Shown here: piece by piece, positions 9,874 through 22,140 of the stretch
Position numbering within the stretch: position 1 is the first letter of the stretch
How the letters are laid out: each line of letters begins with the position of its first letter
NCBI RefSeq assembly: GCF_041146795.1
Contig: NC_135177.1
Coordinates: 2,399,560-2,463,559 of the forward strand
Source: Maylandia zebra
Lineage: Eukaryota > Chordata > Actinopteri > Cichliformes > Cichlidae
DNA length: 64,000 nucleotides
Reading direction: 5' to 3'
Translations under genes and position numbers: made by a program
The notes under the pieces: generated by a model
Databases searched by the model: none
Seen by the model: the letters and a program-made list of their open reading frames with translations, nothing else
Told to the model about the DNA's origin: nothing

Positions 9874-10592
9874 TGTGTGCGTGTAAGCTGGGCCGGAGGA
9901 GGAGAATGGATTTGCAACCTCCTTCTGGCACGTCTGCCGTCTGTCACCCTCCTCTTCGGCTTCAGGCACCGGTCTGCAGCTTCCTCCAAGCACATTGAAG
10001 CAGACCTTCAGCTGGGGTTTCTCATCCAGTCCTTTAATCAACCATCCATCTCCTCTGGTGCTTCCAGTTCTCACAGATCAGGTGGAGAACATTATGTGAT
10101 ACCTGGGTCCATCAGTGCAGTACCTTGTTTGCGCTGTGAAAAGGTCCCGTTGTTTATAATGTACATGTATACAGTAGATGAGGTTACAAAGTAACACACA
10201 CTGTTGCGTGCTGTGAACCTGCCTTGTCCTGGGATTTTGGACCCAGCTGTTTGTGCTGAGGACCCTGATCAGTCTGACTGCAGCGAGGTTGCTTGTGTGC
10301 TCTGCTGTTTTGTTTGTTGGCTTCTGTGCTCCTGATTATTTTCTTAATGATTCTTTTAGTCTGTGACTGGCTCCATATTCTGAACTTGCACCCACACTGC
10401 TGGTATCTTTAAATGGTTAACAGTGGACCATTTATTCAAAGTGAATATGTTGTTTTTGCTTCTTCGGGTGACAAACAGCGTCCATTATACACACTTCCTG
10501 TTTTGTAGCTGTTTGTTTGAACCAGTTTAAGTATTTTTCTGTTTTCCACATAGCTGCCATATTTGTTTTAATAAATGTTTTTGGTTGGTTAT
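9874..10592 (+). other. fbl: fbl 3' UTR
   Basis: Sequence from the stop to just past the first AATAAA. It contains no other exon-like unit. The 3' end is inferred from the poly(A) signal alone. Confidence 0.6.
10570..10575 (+). terminator. fbl: fbl poly(A) signal AATAAA
   Basis: Canonical AATAAA in TTTTAATAAATG, followed by T/G-rich sequence (TTTTTGGTTGG). It is the first canonical signal after the fbl stop. Confidence 0.65.
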
Positions 10593-10689
10593 AATTGAAC
10601 TCTTTAGCTAAATGCACCATCACACTGACGAACATTAATCTGACTGCTCTCTTGGTTTCTTTGGTCCAGAGTCACAGCACTGAGGTGGT

Positions 10690-11245
10690 TTTAAAAATGC
10701 CATTACTCACTCTGTTAGGTACACATGGTCAACGGTCTAATCATGCGGTCACGTGGCAGTAGCCTGATGCATTTAGACAACAACTCGCTGAAGTTCAAGC
10801 TGAGAAGAAAGGTAACTTTAATGACTTTGAACGTGGAAGGTTGCTGGGCCCTGGATTGTACGGCACAGCTGTCCCACAGGGTTGCAGAAACTGGTCCCCC
10901 CACTAAACAATGCAGTGAGCAGCAGTTCTGTGATACCTGCCACAGGTAAGAGACCGGTCATACAAATGCAACAGTCACTCATCTACTTGTTACAACAAAG
11001 GCATGCAGAGCAGCAGCTCTACTCAACGTGTCAAAAGCTGGAGCAGGAGCCCACGCAGGCCAGTCCTGCCGCTGAGAACGGGAAACGGACCGCAATCCGC
11101 ACCGGCTCCAACCGGACGTCAGTCCTGAGTCCTGCTGGCAAACATGGCAGCACGGCTCCATACGTGTGGTGTCAAGAGCCCCTGAGTACCAGCGCAGCAT
11201 CATTTAAACGCCACAGCTTACTGGAGCATTGTTACCGTGTCGTAT
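10690..11245 (+). mobile_element. Decayed Tc1-like transposon
   Basis: Translated in pieces, the plus strand recalls a fish Tc1-type transposase. There is an SxKNRKLR-like stretch around 11070-11100 (CCGCTGAGAACGGGAAACGG), and around 11190-11240 an LNATAYWSI-like stretch. The middle, with the catalytic residues, is deleted and frames are broken. The open frame 10882-11256 is a by-product of this decay and is not a host gene. Confidence 0.5.
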
Positions 11246-12298
11246 CCACGCTGTAGCTGTGTGACGATGACTCACCGTGTCACTTCAACCGGTCAGCTGT
11301 GCAGCAGGTGTGTCATGCTGTCAGAATCTGAAGCGTTTCCAGCGCCTTCTTGAAGAATTCAGGCAGCTTTGAACCAACAAGTGTCCGTGGGTGCAGCTCC
11401 ACGCTGACTTTGCGCGTCACTCAAAGACGTGACCGTGGAGCGCACAGGTGCTGGGGTACAACACTAACGACCACAGCTCAGGTTTCGCACTGTAACCGCT
11501 CAGTCCTCCCCCCGACGAACATGAGTGTGTCCACCTGTTCTCAGGTGTGACGCGGAGCTCATGTGTGGACAGGTAGCACGAGCGCTGTGTGCGGCGGGTG
11601 TTTGGCCGTTTAGCTCGTTGCTGCCTGTGCTGTCAGTGAAACTCACATTAATCGCTTTGTGTAGTTACAGGAGAAACGAACTACTCGTACCTGCAGAGGA
11701 AAGGAAGTGCTCTCTAAAGTGGTGACTCGTGCTAGTTTGTGACAACGCTACCATCATCTTTTCGAAGCGTTACACGGTCTGCATCGGGCAGACCTCTAAA
11801 ATGATTGCTTTAGCACCATTACAGACTGAACTTTGGGAAGTTTGTATGATAGTATGCGGTGCGGTTTGTTTTGGCAGCCATTTTGTGGGAAATTTCTCTG
11901 GAACGCGCTGGGCCGTACTTGCCTAGTGTCGGGAGTGCGCTCTCAATGCAGCCCCTCTCCTTTGACCGATATTAACATCACAGAGGGGCTGGCCAGCATA
12001 GAGTTAGCTTTAGCCGTGTCTGCTAAAATACGGTCTTTCTCATAGCGTCTGCAGGTTCGGTCCGTCGGCTGGCCGTTACTATCAAACAGCCTGCACTTTG
12101 CGGACTGTCTTCCTTCAAATTCCAATGGCAGTGTTTTAATCAAGACAGCTAGCATGCTAGCTACTAGCTAGCTAGCTAATGTTAGCATCTTGCCTTTAAA
12201 TTAATTGAGAAGAGGACGAGATCGCCTATTCAGTTGCCCCACGCTGTGGTTGCAAGGGACTTTGTTGTGCACCTGAGAATAAATATCGATCCAGTACA
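11246..12298. other. Moderately CpG-rich intergenic DNA
   Basis: No repeat family or exon was recognised. CpG frequency is raised and grades into the block at 12299-12636. A near-palindromic run of GCTAGC/TAGC units sits at about 12149-12180. Confidence 0.4.
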
Positions 12299-12636
12299 TT
12301 AAGCTTGCTTAACAGAAAGAAGACTGAGTTCGAGGTGTCCGTGTTTGAAGCGGCGGGCTGCCCACCACCCCTTAGGCACGGCTAGCTGTGCTGCGCCGGC
12401 AATCAGTCCCCATCGACAGCCCCGCTCCTCGAGCTCCGAAGAACATAGACTATCATATTGTACTGGAAACGGGAAACCAGTTCCTGGCAAATAAGGCAAC
12501 TCGACATTATTTTGGATTTCTGCTTTGAACGAAGGACAACTGACCTGGGGGAGGGGGCTCGGTTCGTGTGGACGAAGGGAAATAGGGGTTCCGAACATGG
12601 CTGCTAGTCGGAACTTGGTTCGACACACCGCCTGAG
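12299..12636 (+). promoter_or_regulatory. CpG-rich block with a possible 5' non-coding exon
   Basis: CpG dinucleotides are frequent. The block ends in a near-ideal donor, CCTGAG|GTAAGA (GT at 12637-12638). An ATG at 12597 opens a 12-residue frame closed by TGA before the donor, as expected of leader sequence rather than coding sequence. The only plus-strand gene downstream in the window is dyrk1b, so this may be its distant first exon; that is an inference without transcript evidence. A separate non-coding RNA is the alternative. Confidence 0.4.
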
Positions 12637-12638
12637 GT

Positions 12639-14662
12639 AAGAACTAGCCGGCCGGCGTTGGTCTTATTTATGGAGGAGTTGCTGGTTATGGTGGAGGCTG
12701 ACACTGGGTTAGTGGTAACAGTGCTTGGTAGAAGAACGTTACCCTCTTTTCGCCCCTGTTACCGGCCTCGTGTTACCGCTTCTCCGGCGCGGCGCCTCAG
12801 ATAGCTGATGAGGCAAAGAGGCAGGCTTCGACTGAAACAGGTTGGTCACCATTGCTGGTGCACAGTGGTTGATGTTGAACAGCTTAAGCTGGGGTGATGC
12901 GTCTCGGTGGCTGAGACGTGGCTTACGATAACTAGTCGTTACTCTGGCTTTTAATAGTGTGCAGCGTTGCCAACCCCTGCTCCTCCACTTTAGCCTGTGA
13001 CTGACAAGTAACCATCTGGCGAGTTGACATAGTTGTGCTGGTCATTAAGGGACTACTGGTTAATTCGAACACAAGTGTCATACTGTGATATTGTGACCTG
13101 CCTCGCGTTAACGCGCGACATCCAGTAGACTGGGATGGGATGCCGGCGGAGCAAAACGGGAAAAGCGATGGGAGCTGAATGAGTGTGCTATTACACGATT
13201 GCATTAGAGACGTGTTGATTGTCCTCTAGCATATGTGCGAATATTCTGCTGTACCGCGAGGACTCGGATGAGTTTAGGTGACATAGCAGCCGATCAGCAA
13301 CCCCGGGCTGTCCTCAGTGGACCTGCAGCATTTCATCTGCTGTGGCAGCTAACATAGCCGCTAGCTTAGCTACCGCATCAGCCCCAGCCCCTACCCTACC
13401 CTACCCTACCCTCAAATAGAGGCACACTGGCATCCAGTTGCCTGGAGATAGCTATTCGTAGCCAAGAACAGAACGACAAATGGACGGTGCCGAAGCACAT
13501 CTGGAACAGTCATAACTTGACACCTTTTTAATGTATTTCCGTGCTCCTTTCCTGTTCTTGGTTAACAGTAGGCAGATATTTATCACTATTTAAATGTCAC
13601 AGAATGCCCTCACTACATACACACCCAATTTAGCGCTCTGTAGGTTTTTTGGGTGCTGGTGGGTCGGTCATAAAATGGGTGAAAGACAATTTGCTTAATT
13701 GTTTCCATTCATTCTTTGTGACATCATGTTGATGCCTCAGTGAAGGTGTGCTTACTCAGTGTGTGAGCTTCCTGTGGAATTGAACCTGGCGTCTGGGCAG
13801 CTGCAGCCACAGTGCGCTCCATGGCTCCAAGAGAAAATGTTAGTCTCGTTTCGTTATCCTGTGTGATCAGGAATTAGGCTGAATGTTTGATGGTCTGTGC
13901 TTCAGTTGCACATCACAGAAGATGGACCTGTGATTTGCAAACTTCTCTGACCTGTTCTCATTCAAACGTCACGTCATTTTGCATTAACAATGAGATGCAA
14001 GGCGGCAAATAAAAGAAGAATCCAAGCTGACTTTTAGTGAAATAAAGGAAAGCATTCACATTCATTCAGCTCAGTTTCACTGAATATCTTTTCCCTGGGT
14101 CATCAGCACTTACCATGTAGTGGCTGTGTGTATGGGAAGCACTGTCCTACCCAGAGTAAAGTCAGTATGTTTAAAGATGCTGTGATACTGATATCTTTCA
14201 AACTATCATGAACCAATACTTTGTGATCAAACAAATCCTAAGATTAACTACAATACAATAAGAGTCATCTGGATTCCTGGCAGGGCGCTCTGTGGGAGCG
14301 CACGAGTCACTTTTATTAGTGTTCTGTCTTACTCCCAAGATAACGCCTCATCTCACTGATAAAATGTCAAGTAAATGTTCTGGTTTACTTTGACCACTGG
14401 AGTGGTGTGCAGCCTGTGTCTTTTGGCCACAAATGGTCAATAGACTTGTTCCCAGCTGATAGCACAGCTGTGACAACAAGCTAAGTCTGTTTGTGTGACA
14501 GCTCTTGCAAACCAGTTTAAAATTAGTGTCGACTCGTCACAGGTTCATTCCAAAAATTGATGGGGTCTTTTTGAACACACCTCCACATTCAGTGATGACC
14601 GAGTCTCTTTACATACGGAGTGCTGGTACTGTTACTCAAGCTGAATTTTTCCCCCACTTTTA
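12639..14662. other. Gene-free DNA after the CpG block
   Basis: CpG remains fairly frequent to about 13400, including the palindrome CGCGTTAACGCG at 13104-13115 and a (CCCTA) run near 13388-13412. After about 13450 the DNA is AT-richer and nothing was recognised. Confidence 0.4.
13388..13412 (+). repeat. Short (CCCTA)n tract
   Basis: A pentamer CCCTA run of four to five units. It differs from the vertebrate telomere hexamer CCCTAA, so it is a simple repeat rather than an interstitial telomere. Confidence 0.85.
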
Positions 14663-14946
14663 GGAGTGGCTGTAGGTCAGGAGGTAGAGCAGGTCATCTG
14701 CTGATTGGACGGTCGGTGGTTTGATCCCTGGCTCCCCCTAATCTGCATGCCAAATATCCTTGGGCAAGATAGTAATCCCGCTGCATCCACTGGAGTATGA
14801 ATGTGTGTGACTGGTAGTTAGAAAGCACTTAAATGCATAGAAAGATGATGCTCGTGTGACTGGGTGAATGTGGCATGTTGTATAGAGCGCTTTGAGTGTT
14901 CTGGGAGAGCAGAAAAGCGCTGTACAAGAATCCCAATCAGTCCATG
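14663..14946 (+). mobile_element. tRNA-derived SINE (family B)
   Basis: The head is GGCTGTAGGTCAGGAGGTAGAGC (A-box region), then GGTGGTTTGATCCCTGGCT (B-box region). The body has CCAAATATCCTTGGGCAAGA and the tail AGAGCGCTTTGAGTGTTCTG. Other copies lie at 29463-29724 (-), 30658-30790 (+) and 47727-47992 (+), with tails at 23140-23285 and 50655-50725. No coding capacity; not a functional tRNA because the cloverleaf does not close after the B box. Confidence 0.8.
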
Positions 14947-15949
14947 TTGTGCAGTTACGTTGTCTGTTGCTTCCTAGATAGACCTGTTTCCTTTTCTTTA
15001 CACTGGTCATATATTTGGACCAGGGGAAGGATGGATGTGTATCCTCTGCAGCGTTTCTTTTTGCCCTCGTGTTAAGGGTTTTCCTACGATTGCCAAAGGA
15101 GGAGCCGTGTTTTTGTAGGTATTAGGTGTATTTTCTTTTCTTTAAATATCACCACTAATCCTAGTTAAAGAGTTTGGGTCTGCTCGTTAAAAGTTGATTT
15201 CCATTGGATGCGCTTCTTTTCAAAATAACTGAACATCACGGGCCCATAGGAACTTAAGGCTAAGGCTACCTCTAAAACACATGTATAGCTGGCTGCCTTG
15301 CATTTAAAAGTCTTGTAGACCGTTCCAAAAGTAACCACAGTATAACTGTTATAGGGTTTTTTATGATAGGTAAATTTAAATAAATGCCCATTAATTTTAA
15401 AGATGACCTGAACTCCACATCAAGTCTTATGTGCTGCATCAAACTCCATCAGTTCAAATAATTGAATTATGCTGGTGAGACAAAACCTTTATTTTTTCCA
15501 CTATAATATTGTGACCAGTGTGGGGCTTTTGTCTTAAAATGTTAAACTTTTCAACTTGCTGTTGAACATGCAAGTATCAGTGGAGCTACTGAACACCACA
15601 CTAGTATTGAGACATCATGTTGTTCAACAGTTAGCTGACTTCAGTAGGAAAATGATCAGTTTAGGCCATTCTGTGGTAAATTCAGTTGATTTGAGCTGAT
15701 TTGTAAAGCCTGTCTATATAAAGTCCATAGCTTTTCCCAGAGCTGAGGGTGTATGTCAGAGCACAAACCAATCCATGACGTCTGGAGAATTTGAGATTGT
15801 AGAGTGCTGAGCCAGGCACAGATCTGGGCAAAGGTATAGACGTCTGCAGCATTGTAGAGCCTGATAATCAGCACCCATGTTTTCTTATAGATTTCGTAGT
15901 ATGGTATCAGCACAATAGAGAACTTTGCTCTCAGACTAATGGTGTACTT
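14947..15949. other. Gene-free AT-rich DNA
   Basis: No domain-bearing frame, repeat family or structural RNA was recognised. Confidence 0.4.
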
Positions 15950-16440
15950 GTGATCCCAAGGCTATTTTAAAGTAGGCAGAGCCTTCAGATTCAGTCTGCT
16001 CTTCTGTGGAACCAGCTCCCAGTTTGGATCCAGGAGATGGACACCCTCTATACTCTAAACATTAGCCATAAAACCTAGCTAGGGCTGGATCAGGTGATTA
16101 GTTACACTGCTGTTGGCTCCCATGATGAGTGTTTCTCCTTCACTCACTGTGTGTCTATACACCACTTTGAATTGAATTATCAGTTATTATTAATCCCTGT
16201 GCTTCTCTAGTGTGTGAGCTCCTGCTGTGGAGCAGTTTCTCTCTTCTTGACCCTGAGCCTGGTTCTGCTGGACTTTTCTTCCTCGTAAATGGGGGAGTTT
16301 TTCCTCCCCACCATTACCACGCGCTTCCTCATAGGGCATCATCTCATTGTTTGGATTTTCTCTGTATTTTATTTATCCTACTGCCTTAAGGTGATTGTTG
16401 TTGGGATTTGATGCTATACACATAACACTGAATTGAAAAT
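15950..16440 (+). repeat. Teleost interspersed repeat (L2-type LINE 3' region)
   Basis: Recognised from memory by TGGTTCTGCTGGACTTTTCT, GGGGGAGTTTTTCCTCCCCA, CTCATAGGGCATCATCTCAT and the final TGAATTGAAA tail. The upstream part (GACACCCTCTATACTCTAAA, GGGCTGGATCAGGTGA) belongs to the same element. It is usually found as the 3' end of L2-like LINE copies in fish. No frame is intact. Confidence 0.55.
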
Positions 16441-17007
16441 GGAGAACAATGTTCTCCATCACCCACAAATATAAAAGTTTGGAATCACCAGGAGCTGGTC
16501 ACTAGGCCAATCTAAGCATTCAGCTTGAAGATGCTCCGGATCTGGGACTGGGGCAAGGTTCATCGTCTAAAAGGACAACAACAATGGGTGTGGCAAGGCT
16601 GTAGTATCATACTCAAAAAGACTTCAGACAAGACAAGACGGCCTTAATTTGTCCCAGATTTGGGAAATTCAGTGTTGCAGCAGATGAGTGGAAAGAACAG
16701 ATACAAACTGGAATAATGCTATGAAAAAAAGAGAAGAGGAAACTGTACCATGCAAGTCAGGAGAAATAGAACTTATTTTTAATAGATTTGCAAACATTTG
16801 AAGCTGTTTTTTTCACTTTCTCACTATGGGGCGTTGTTTATCGAATTTTCAGGTGAAAAATGAATTGAATCCATTTTGCAATAATAACTCTAATAACATG
16901 AGAAAATGTAGAACAAGTGAAGCACTGTGAAAGGAGTCACTCATGACTGTAAGACCAGGCTGATCGACCTTTGGACCACCTGCATTGACTGTAACTCAAT
17001 GCTTCAC
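16441..17007. other. Gene-free AT-rich DNA
   Basis: Nothing recognised. ACAAGACAAGACGGCCTTAATTTGTCCCAGATTTGGG near 16628 may be a repeat remnant. Confidence 0.35.
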
Positions 17008-17235
17008 CTACGACTGTACAGGACCAGCAGAACCATAAGAGCTGCAGCCTAAGAAGCCCAGACCTCCACCTCCCCGGTCACCTGCTCTAGCTTTGCCGGT
17101 GGAACACCGAGGCTTTCCCAAACCCATCAAGAGATCTACCTTCTCCACTGTGGTCCTGGGTCTGCCCGGGGCCTCCTCTTGGTGGGACATGCCCGCAGGC
17201 ATCCTAGTCAGATGCTGGAACCACCTCAACAGGCT
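17008..17235 (-). mobile_element. LINE 3'-terminal coding remnant
   Basis: The minus strand reads RWFQHLTRMPAG, then PGRPRTTVEK and LLMGLGKP. This is a degraded form of the RWLGHLxRMP...GRPRxRW module at the C-terminus of a common fish LINE. Related 3' ends lie at about 24510-24800 (+) and 28858-29062 (+). Confidence 0.5.
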
Positions 17236-17317
17236 CCGTTCTTATTAATATAAACTATGATATTTGATGTAAAGAAAGATTTAACCCCAGTTTCACAATA
17301 ATTTAACCAAGAAACCC

Positions 17318-18620
17318 GGGGAATTCTCCCAGTAAATTCTTATTACCGATGTGAGTCTGAATCCATTTTCTGTGTTTTTGTTAATGTCATAAAAAATTCC
17401 TTATCATATAAAAGAAATACAATTCTGCCAAGATATGTAAGAATGTCTAATTGTGCCTAACATTAACTTATATGGTATTTAAATTAAAAAAAAAGAAATT
17501 AATGAATTTATTAAAAATGACTGTTTCTTATTAGCATGATGCGACTTCACCTGCTCTGACCAGGCCAACAGCAAGTTTTCATAGAAGATTCAAACTGTTC
17601 TCTCTTCTCTCGCTTTGATATTCTTGTTACTGCATCTCCCGTCTGTGACTCTGCCCATTATCATTACCCATATGGGATTATACTCCATACTTTTCTAAAT
17701 ATAACAAACATTTTTTATAATCACAAAGAAAATCTAAGGCTCCAGCATGAAGCAGTGTTCAAGGCTGTGCAGTATGCTAGCATTTCAGCTTATTTGTGAA
17801 CTTAGCCGAGAGCGTCTCATTAGCGTTGCTCATGATTGTCATTAACACGCACTCAGAAGGATCTTAAAGGTGACGAGAACCTTTAATGCGGAGATGCGAC
17901 CCGCATATAAGCTTCATTTTAAAAGCAGTTAAGAGATTTTGTGTTTAAAACTTTTCAAACGTACTAATATTGTATTTTTAGATTAGCTTCAGAAACAAAG
18001 GGAAAGACTGTATATGGATCGTGAGCTGCTCGAGGAGTACAGGACACATTTGGGCAAAGTACTTCAAAAACACGAATGATCACTTTGAACAGTAATAGCA
18101 GTAACATCAGTCTTTCAGTTGTTTTTACTTTCTTTGTTGCTTGCATCTTTTCTCAGTCAATTGGGTAAACTCAATTATTTTCATTACCATAATTCTTATC
18201 TCCACAAGAGACTTTTCATTACTGCTATGCATGAAAATGTGCAGATTTCTAAAATGTTTTATCTTCCAGAGACAAGAATTTGTCATATTTATCAAAACAT
18301 TTTCTTTAATCGTCGCCCTGCTGGTGTTTTTGTGAGCAATAACATTAATTAAAAAATGAGCTCTACATTTACATGTTTGTGTGTCGGTCATGAGACTTGA
18401 TTTGAAATATATAAATATATATAAATCATCAATTTTCATGGAGTGTGTTGTTCATTTATATGCTTATTTGGGTCAGTCTAAGAACTCTTTAAAAATAGTT
18501 TTTGATGAATTATTTCAGTTTGTCGTTTATTATATTGGTAATGAGAATCGTTTAGGATCATCTGCCATTAAATAAGATTACAGTTCCTTAAAACTGTGTT
18601 ATAATAATACTTTTATCAGA
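17318..18620. repeat. Left arm of a long inverted repeat pair
   Basis: It matches the reverse complement of 26305-27575. The core, about 17530-18385, is almost identical to its partner (very few mismatches by eye over roughly 850 bases). The outer parts, 17318-17530 and 18385-18620, are clearly diverged but still alignable. A related motif, ATTCTTATTACCGAT outside (near 17337) and ATTCTCATTACCAAT inside (reverse strand near 18540), lies near both ends, so each arm may be a copy of a non-autonomous element. No functional product is recognised in its short open frames. Confidence 0.85.
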
Positions 18621-18639
18621 ATATGAAAGATCTCGCAGT

Positions 18640-19010
18640 CTTTGTGAGAATCACCCACCTTCATCATTCTCTAATCGATTATCAAATATTATGGTCGACA
18701 GTATCGAACGCTGCACTGAGGTCTAGCAGGACAAGCACAGAGATGAGTCCACTGTCAGAGGCCATAAGAAGATCATTTGTAACCTTCACTAAAGCTGTTT
18801 CTGTGCTGTGATGAGCTCTGAAACCTGACTGAAACTCTTCAAATAAACCTCTGCAGATGATCTGTTAGCTGTTTGACAACTACTCTTTCAAAACATAGAG
18901 ACAAAGGATGTAAGAGATTGGTCTACGATGGGTTAAGACAGTTTTGTTTCTTGTTTTTAGTAACTGGTTAATTATTGCCATCCTAAAGGCTTGTGTAGGC
19001 TTTAACTAGC
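18640..19010 (-). mobile_element. L2/CR1-type LINE reverse transcriptase fragment
   Basis: On the minus strand the stretch around 18690-18745 encodes [17 protein letters not shown], a hallmark of reverse transcriptase domain 3 in L2/CR1-type LINEs. Flanking sequence fits the same domain with frame breaks. A dead fragment. Confidence 0.7.
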
Positions 19011-19237
19011 TACACAGACAACTTCAGTTTTTCTGATATAATTCTGTTATTGTGTGCAAATAGAAATAATGTATACTTTATAAAGAAAAGTGTTTTGTTT
19101 ATAGATGCCATGTTGTCCCTCTGTTAAAACAAATGTTTGGGGCAGTTTGGACAAATGTTGAAGTTCATATTATCCAAAAGCATGTCATTGGCCATAATTC
19201 TTACAGTAACGGCTAAAGCACTTACATGATGCAACTG

Positions 19238-19525
19238 AAATTAATAATAATGGATTGCATTTATATAGCGCTTTTACAATGCCACTATTCATTCACTCTC
19301 ACATTCACACACTGGTGGAGGCAGCTACAGTTGTAGCCACAGCTGCCCTGGGGCAGACTGACAGAAGCCAGGCTGCCATATCGCGCCATTGGCCCCTCTG
19401 GCCAGCACCAGTAGATGAAGTGTCTTGCCCAAGACACAACGACCGAGACTGTCGGAGCCGGGGCTCGAACCGGCGACCTTCCGGTTACTGATGAGCGTCC
19501 CAACCCGCTGAGCCACGGTCGCCCC
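19238..19525 (-). mobile_element. tRNA-derived SINE (family A), full-length
   Basis: On the minus strand it begins GGGGCGACCGTGGCTCAGCG (A box), then CCGGTTCGAGCCCCGGCT (B box). The body has TTGGGCAAGACACTTCAT and GGGCAGCTGTGGCTACAACT. It ends in AAAGCGCTATATAAATGCAA and an ATT microsatellite. The same family is at 1-230 and 60568-60880. Confidence 0.85.
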
Positions 19526-20499
19526 ATAAATTTAGACTTTTGTCTTTTCAAAGAAATTATGTGAATATAATTTTATAATTTTATAGGTTTTGTCAAAAAG
19601 AGCAATTTCAAAGCTTATGCTTCATCTGCGTTCAGCACCTTTATTTCAATTATTCAACAATAGAGGAAGTTTGGTGCTAAGCGCGGGTGTAGTAGTGTGA
19701 CATTTGCCTCTGGTCGTGTGTGGACACGAGTGCTGCTGAGCAGGAATGGATATCTGTAAGACTTTATTGATAATATTAGTGTCAGGGGTACTACTTATCA
19801 TTGTTTTTGTTGGTTTGTTTGTTATTGTTAAGGACATGATTTCAGATGCAGTTGAGAGATTTGTAGGCCTGTAGAGAGTCCAGCTTCCTCAAATTCTTTA
19901 AGGCCAGACTGCACACCGTGCTGAGACATGGTAGTGGTATCTGTAGGATGCATTTCCAAAAGATAGGTGACTGTCTTGCAGTAGCTCATGCCATACTAAC
20001 TGATGTCAGTGGTTATGGCACTGTTCAAGCATCCGTAGTGTAGAAACTGAGAGCATAGCTAGCAGCTAGTGCCAGCCATGAAACGAACCATCGTGATGCT
20101 GGGAATGAGGACAGGATTACTGATCAGTGGTGAAACCTTTATTATTTAAAAATAAATAAAAACATTTGTCTTTTATGAGTACATGATATATAAAAGCTTA
20201 TGTAGCTCATGTTTTATCAGCTACGATACAATGTATATTATTCATAGATAACGAATGATAATGAATTATAATTTAACTGGCTGTGCTGGGGGTAATGTGT
20301 TGCTGTAATCACATTACATTTTTCAGAGATGGCGTAGCGCATGGATGCAGCGGCTCTTCTAGGGACAAGTGAGAGTGTTTCAACGTTGTGGCTGTGAAAC
20401 TTAAGAACGAGAGACCTCAGTAATACTCAGGGCAAAGTATGTGGTTGGAACTGCAAAGCTCAGCTCTGACTTGGTCGTACGAAGTCAATACGGCATCCT
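19526..20499. other. Gene-free DNA between SINE and LINE
   Basis: No recognisable frame. 19850-20130 may be decayed 5' LINE sequence, but no motif is clear. Confidence 0.35.
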
Positions 20500-22140
20500 G
20501 TCGGAGAGATAGAGTGAAAGCGCTGTGAATGCAAACAGAAGAGGGACAGCTATGGCAGACAGCTGTGGAGTGATGGTGGGGGATTTTAACCATACCAGTT
20601 TAACGACTGTGCTTCCCAAGCTGAAGCAGTGCATGGTGTGAACATGCTGGTGCCCGCTTGCAAACCACTCCTGAAGTGCAGCAGACCAGCGATAACACAG
20701 ACCAGCCTCTGGCCAGAGGGTGGACCTCGAGACTGCTTTAGGCACTCTGAGTGCTGTTCAAGACGGCAGCCTCACTGGGAGACCAGATAAACATCAAGGA
20801 GTATGCGGAGCAGTAACCTGCTACACTGCCAAGTGCACAGACAATATCACTGTAGCTAAGACCGTCATGCACATGGCAACCAGAAACCCTGGATGACCAC
20901 AGAACTGCGCTCACTGCTGACAGCCTGATGCAGCTTTGGAGCGGGCGAAGAAACTGCCAGACTGGCACCTATGCAGAGAGAATCCGCAAGACAAGAAATA
21001 TCAGACCAATGTGGCAGGGAGTGCAGGCACTGACCCGTTACAAAGCTGTTATCGTAAGCAAGCAGATACCCAGAGGACCCTGGTCAGGGTCAGCCCACGG
21101 AAAGCAGCAGGTCCAGATAAAATCCCAGGACGTGTGCTCAGGGACTGCGCTGGCGTGCGTGCTGATGTCCGCGCTGGTATCTTTAACCTCTCTCAGCCAG
21201 GCCACAGTAGCTAAGAAACCAGTTGTATCCTGTCTAAGTGGCTACCGTCCCGTCGCATTGACACCAATTGTAATGAAGTATTTTGAACTGCTTATCAAAC
21301 CACACATCACAGCCAGCCTTCCTGCATCATTTGACCAATTTGCTTGTCCCAACCGCTCCATAGAAGATGCATCCTTACATCCCATATTAGGAAACTCTAC
21401 AAAGCCATCAGGCTGAGCACTGGATCTTCTCAAGGCTGTTTAAACAACACTGTTGTTTACGCTGTTTATACACAACTGTGTATCTAGATATGAGGGGAAC
21501 CTCACATCTGTGGATGATACCACAGAGGCAGGACTGATTAGCGGAAACGATGATTCAGTGTACAGTAAAGAAGTTGAACAGCTTGTAGGCTGGTGTAGAG
21601 AAAACAATCTGGTGCTAAATGTAGCCAAAGCAAAAGAGATGATCACAGCTTCCAGAAGACGCAGATCGAGCAAACTCCTCTGGGTATCAGCAGCTGCCCA
21701 GTGGAAAGAGTGGAAGATCTCGAAGGACCTGAGCTGGTGCAAGAACATCTCCGTGATCACAAAACGGGTCCATCAGAGACCGCACTTCCTGAAACAGGCG
21801 TCTCTCCTCCAGCATCCTCAGGACTTTATACCGAGGCGTGGTGGAGAGTGTTCTCACTTACTGCACATCAGCGTGATGTTCCAGCTGCAGTAGGTCAGAC
21901 AAAAAAGCACTTCAGAGGATAGCTGGAGCCGCTGAGAACGTCATCCGAGTTTTCCTCCCCTCCTTCCAGGACCTCTTTCAGAGCCTCTGCAGGATTAGGG
22001 CACTGATCGTCATGAAGGACCTCTTACGCCCTCTCCACATATTCTTTGAACTGCTGCTATTAGGCAAACGTTCTGCAGTATAAAAGGCAGCACTGATCAA
22101 CAGCTCCCTCCCACAAGCTTTTCGAATGCTGAATTATTGA
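20500..22140 (+). mobile_element. Decayed Jockey-superclade LINE (endonuclease and reverse transcriptase)
   Basis: Across shifting plus-strand frames the order is that of a non-LTR retrotransposon ORF2. An endonuclease piece GDFNHTSLTTVLPKL lies near 20578. A spacer follows with [18 protein letters not shown] near 21096 and [18 protein letters not shown] near 21235. The region around the RT active site (normally FADD) reads SVDDTTEAGLISGND near 21507. NNLVLNVAKAKEMI near 21605 and an SxDLSW-like piece follow. Numerous frameshifts, stops and missing blocks make it a fossil. It lies between the two arms of the inverted repeat. Confidence 0.75.

Noticed and set aside
10882..11256. 124-codon plus-strand open frame
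   Set aside because: It overlaps decayed Tc1-like sequence and its translation matches no domain. It is open by chance after deletions.
13388..13412. Interstitial telomeric repeat
   Set aside because: The unit is the pentamer CCCTA, not CCCTAA.
14663..14760. tRNA-like sequences at 14663, 19525 (-), 29724 (-), 30658, 47727, 60568 and 62738
   Set aside because: They have A and B boxes, but no closing acceptor stem, and each continues into a shared non-tRNA body and tail. They are SINE heads, not tRNA genes.
18125..18439. 104-codon frame conserved in both inverted arms as a possible gene
   Set aside because: Conservation is explained by near-identity of the arms themselves. Both strands are open, the composition is AT-rich, and no domain is recognisable.
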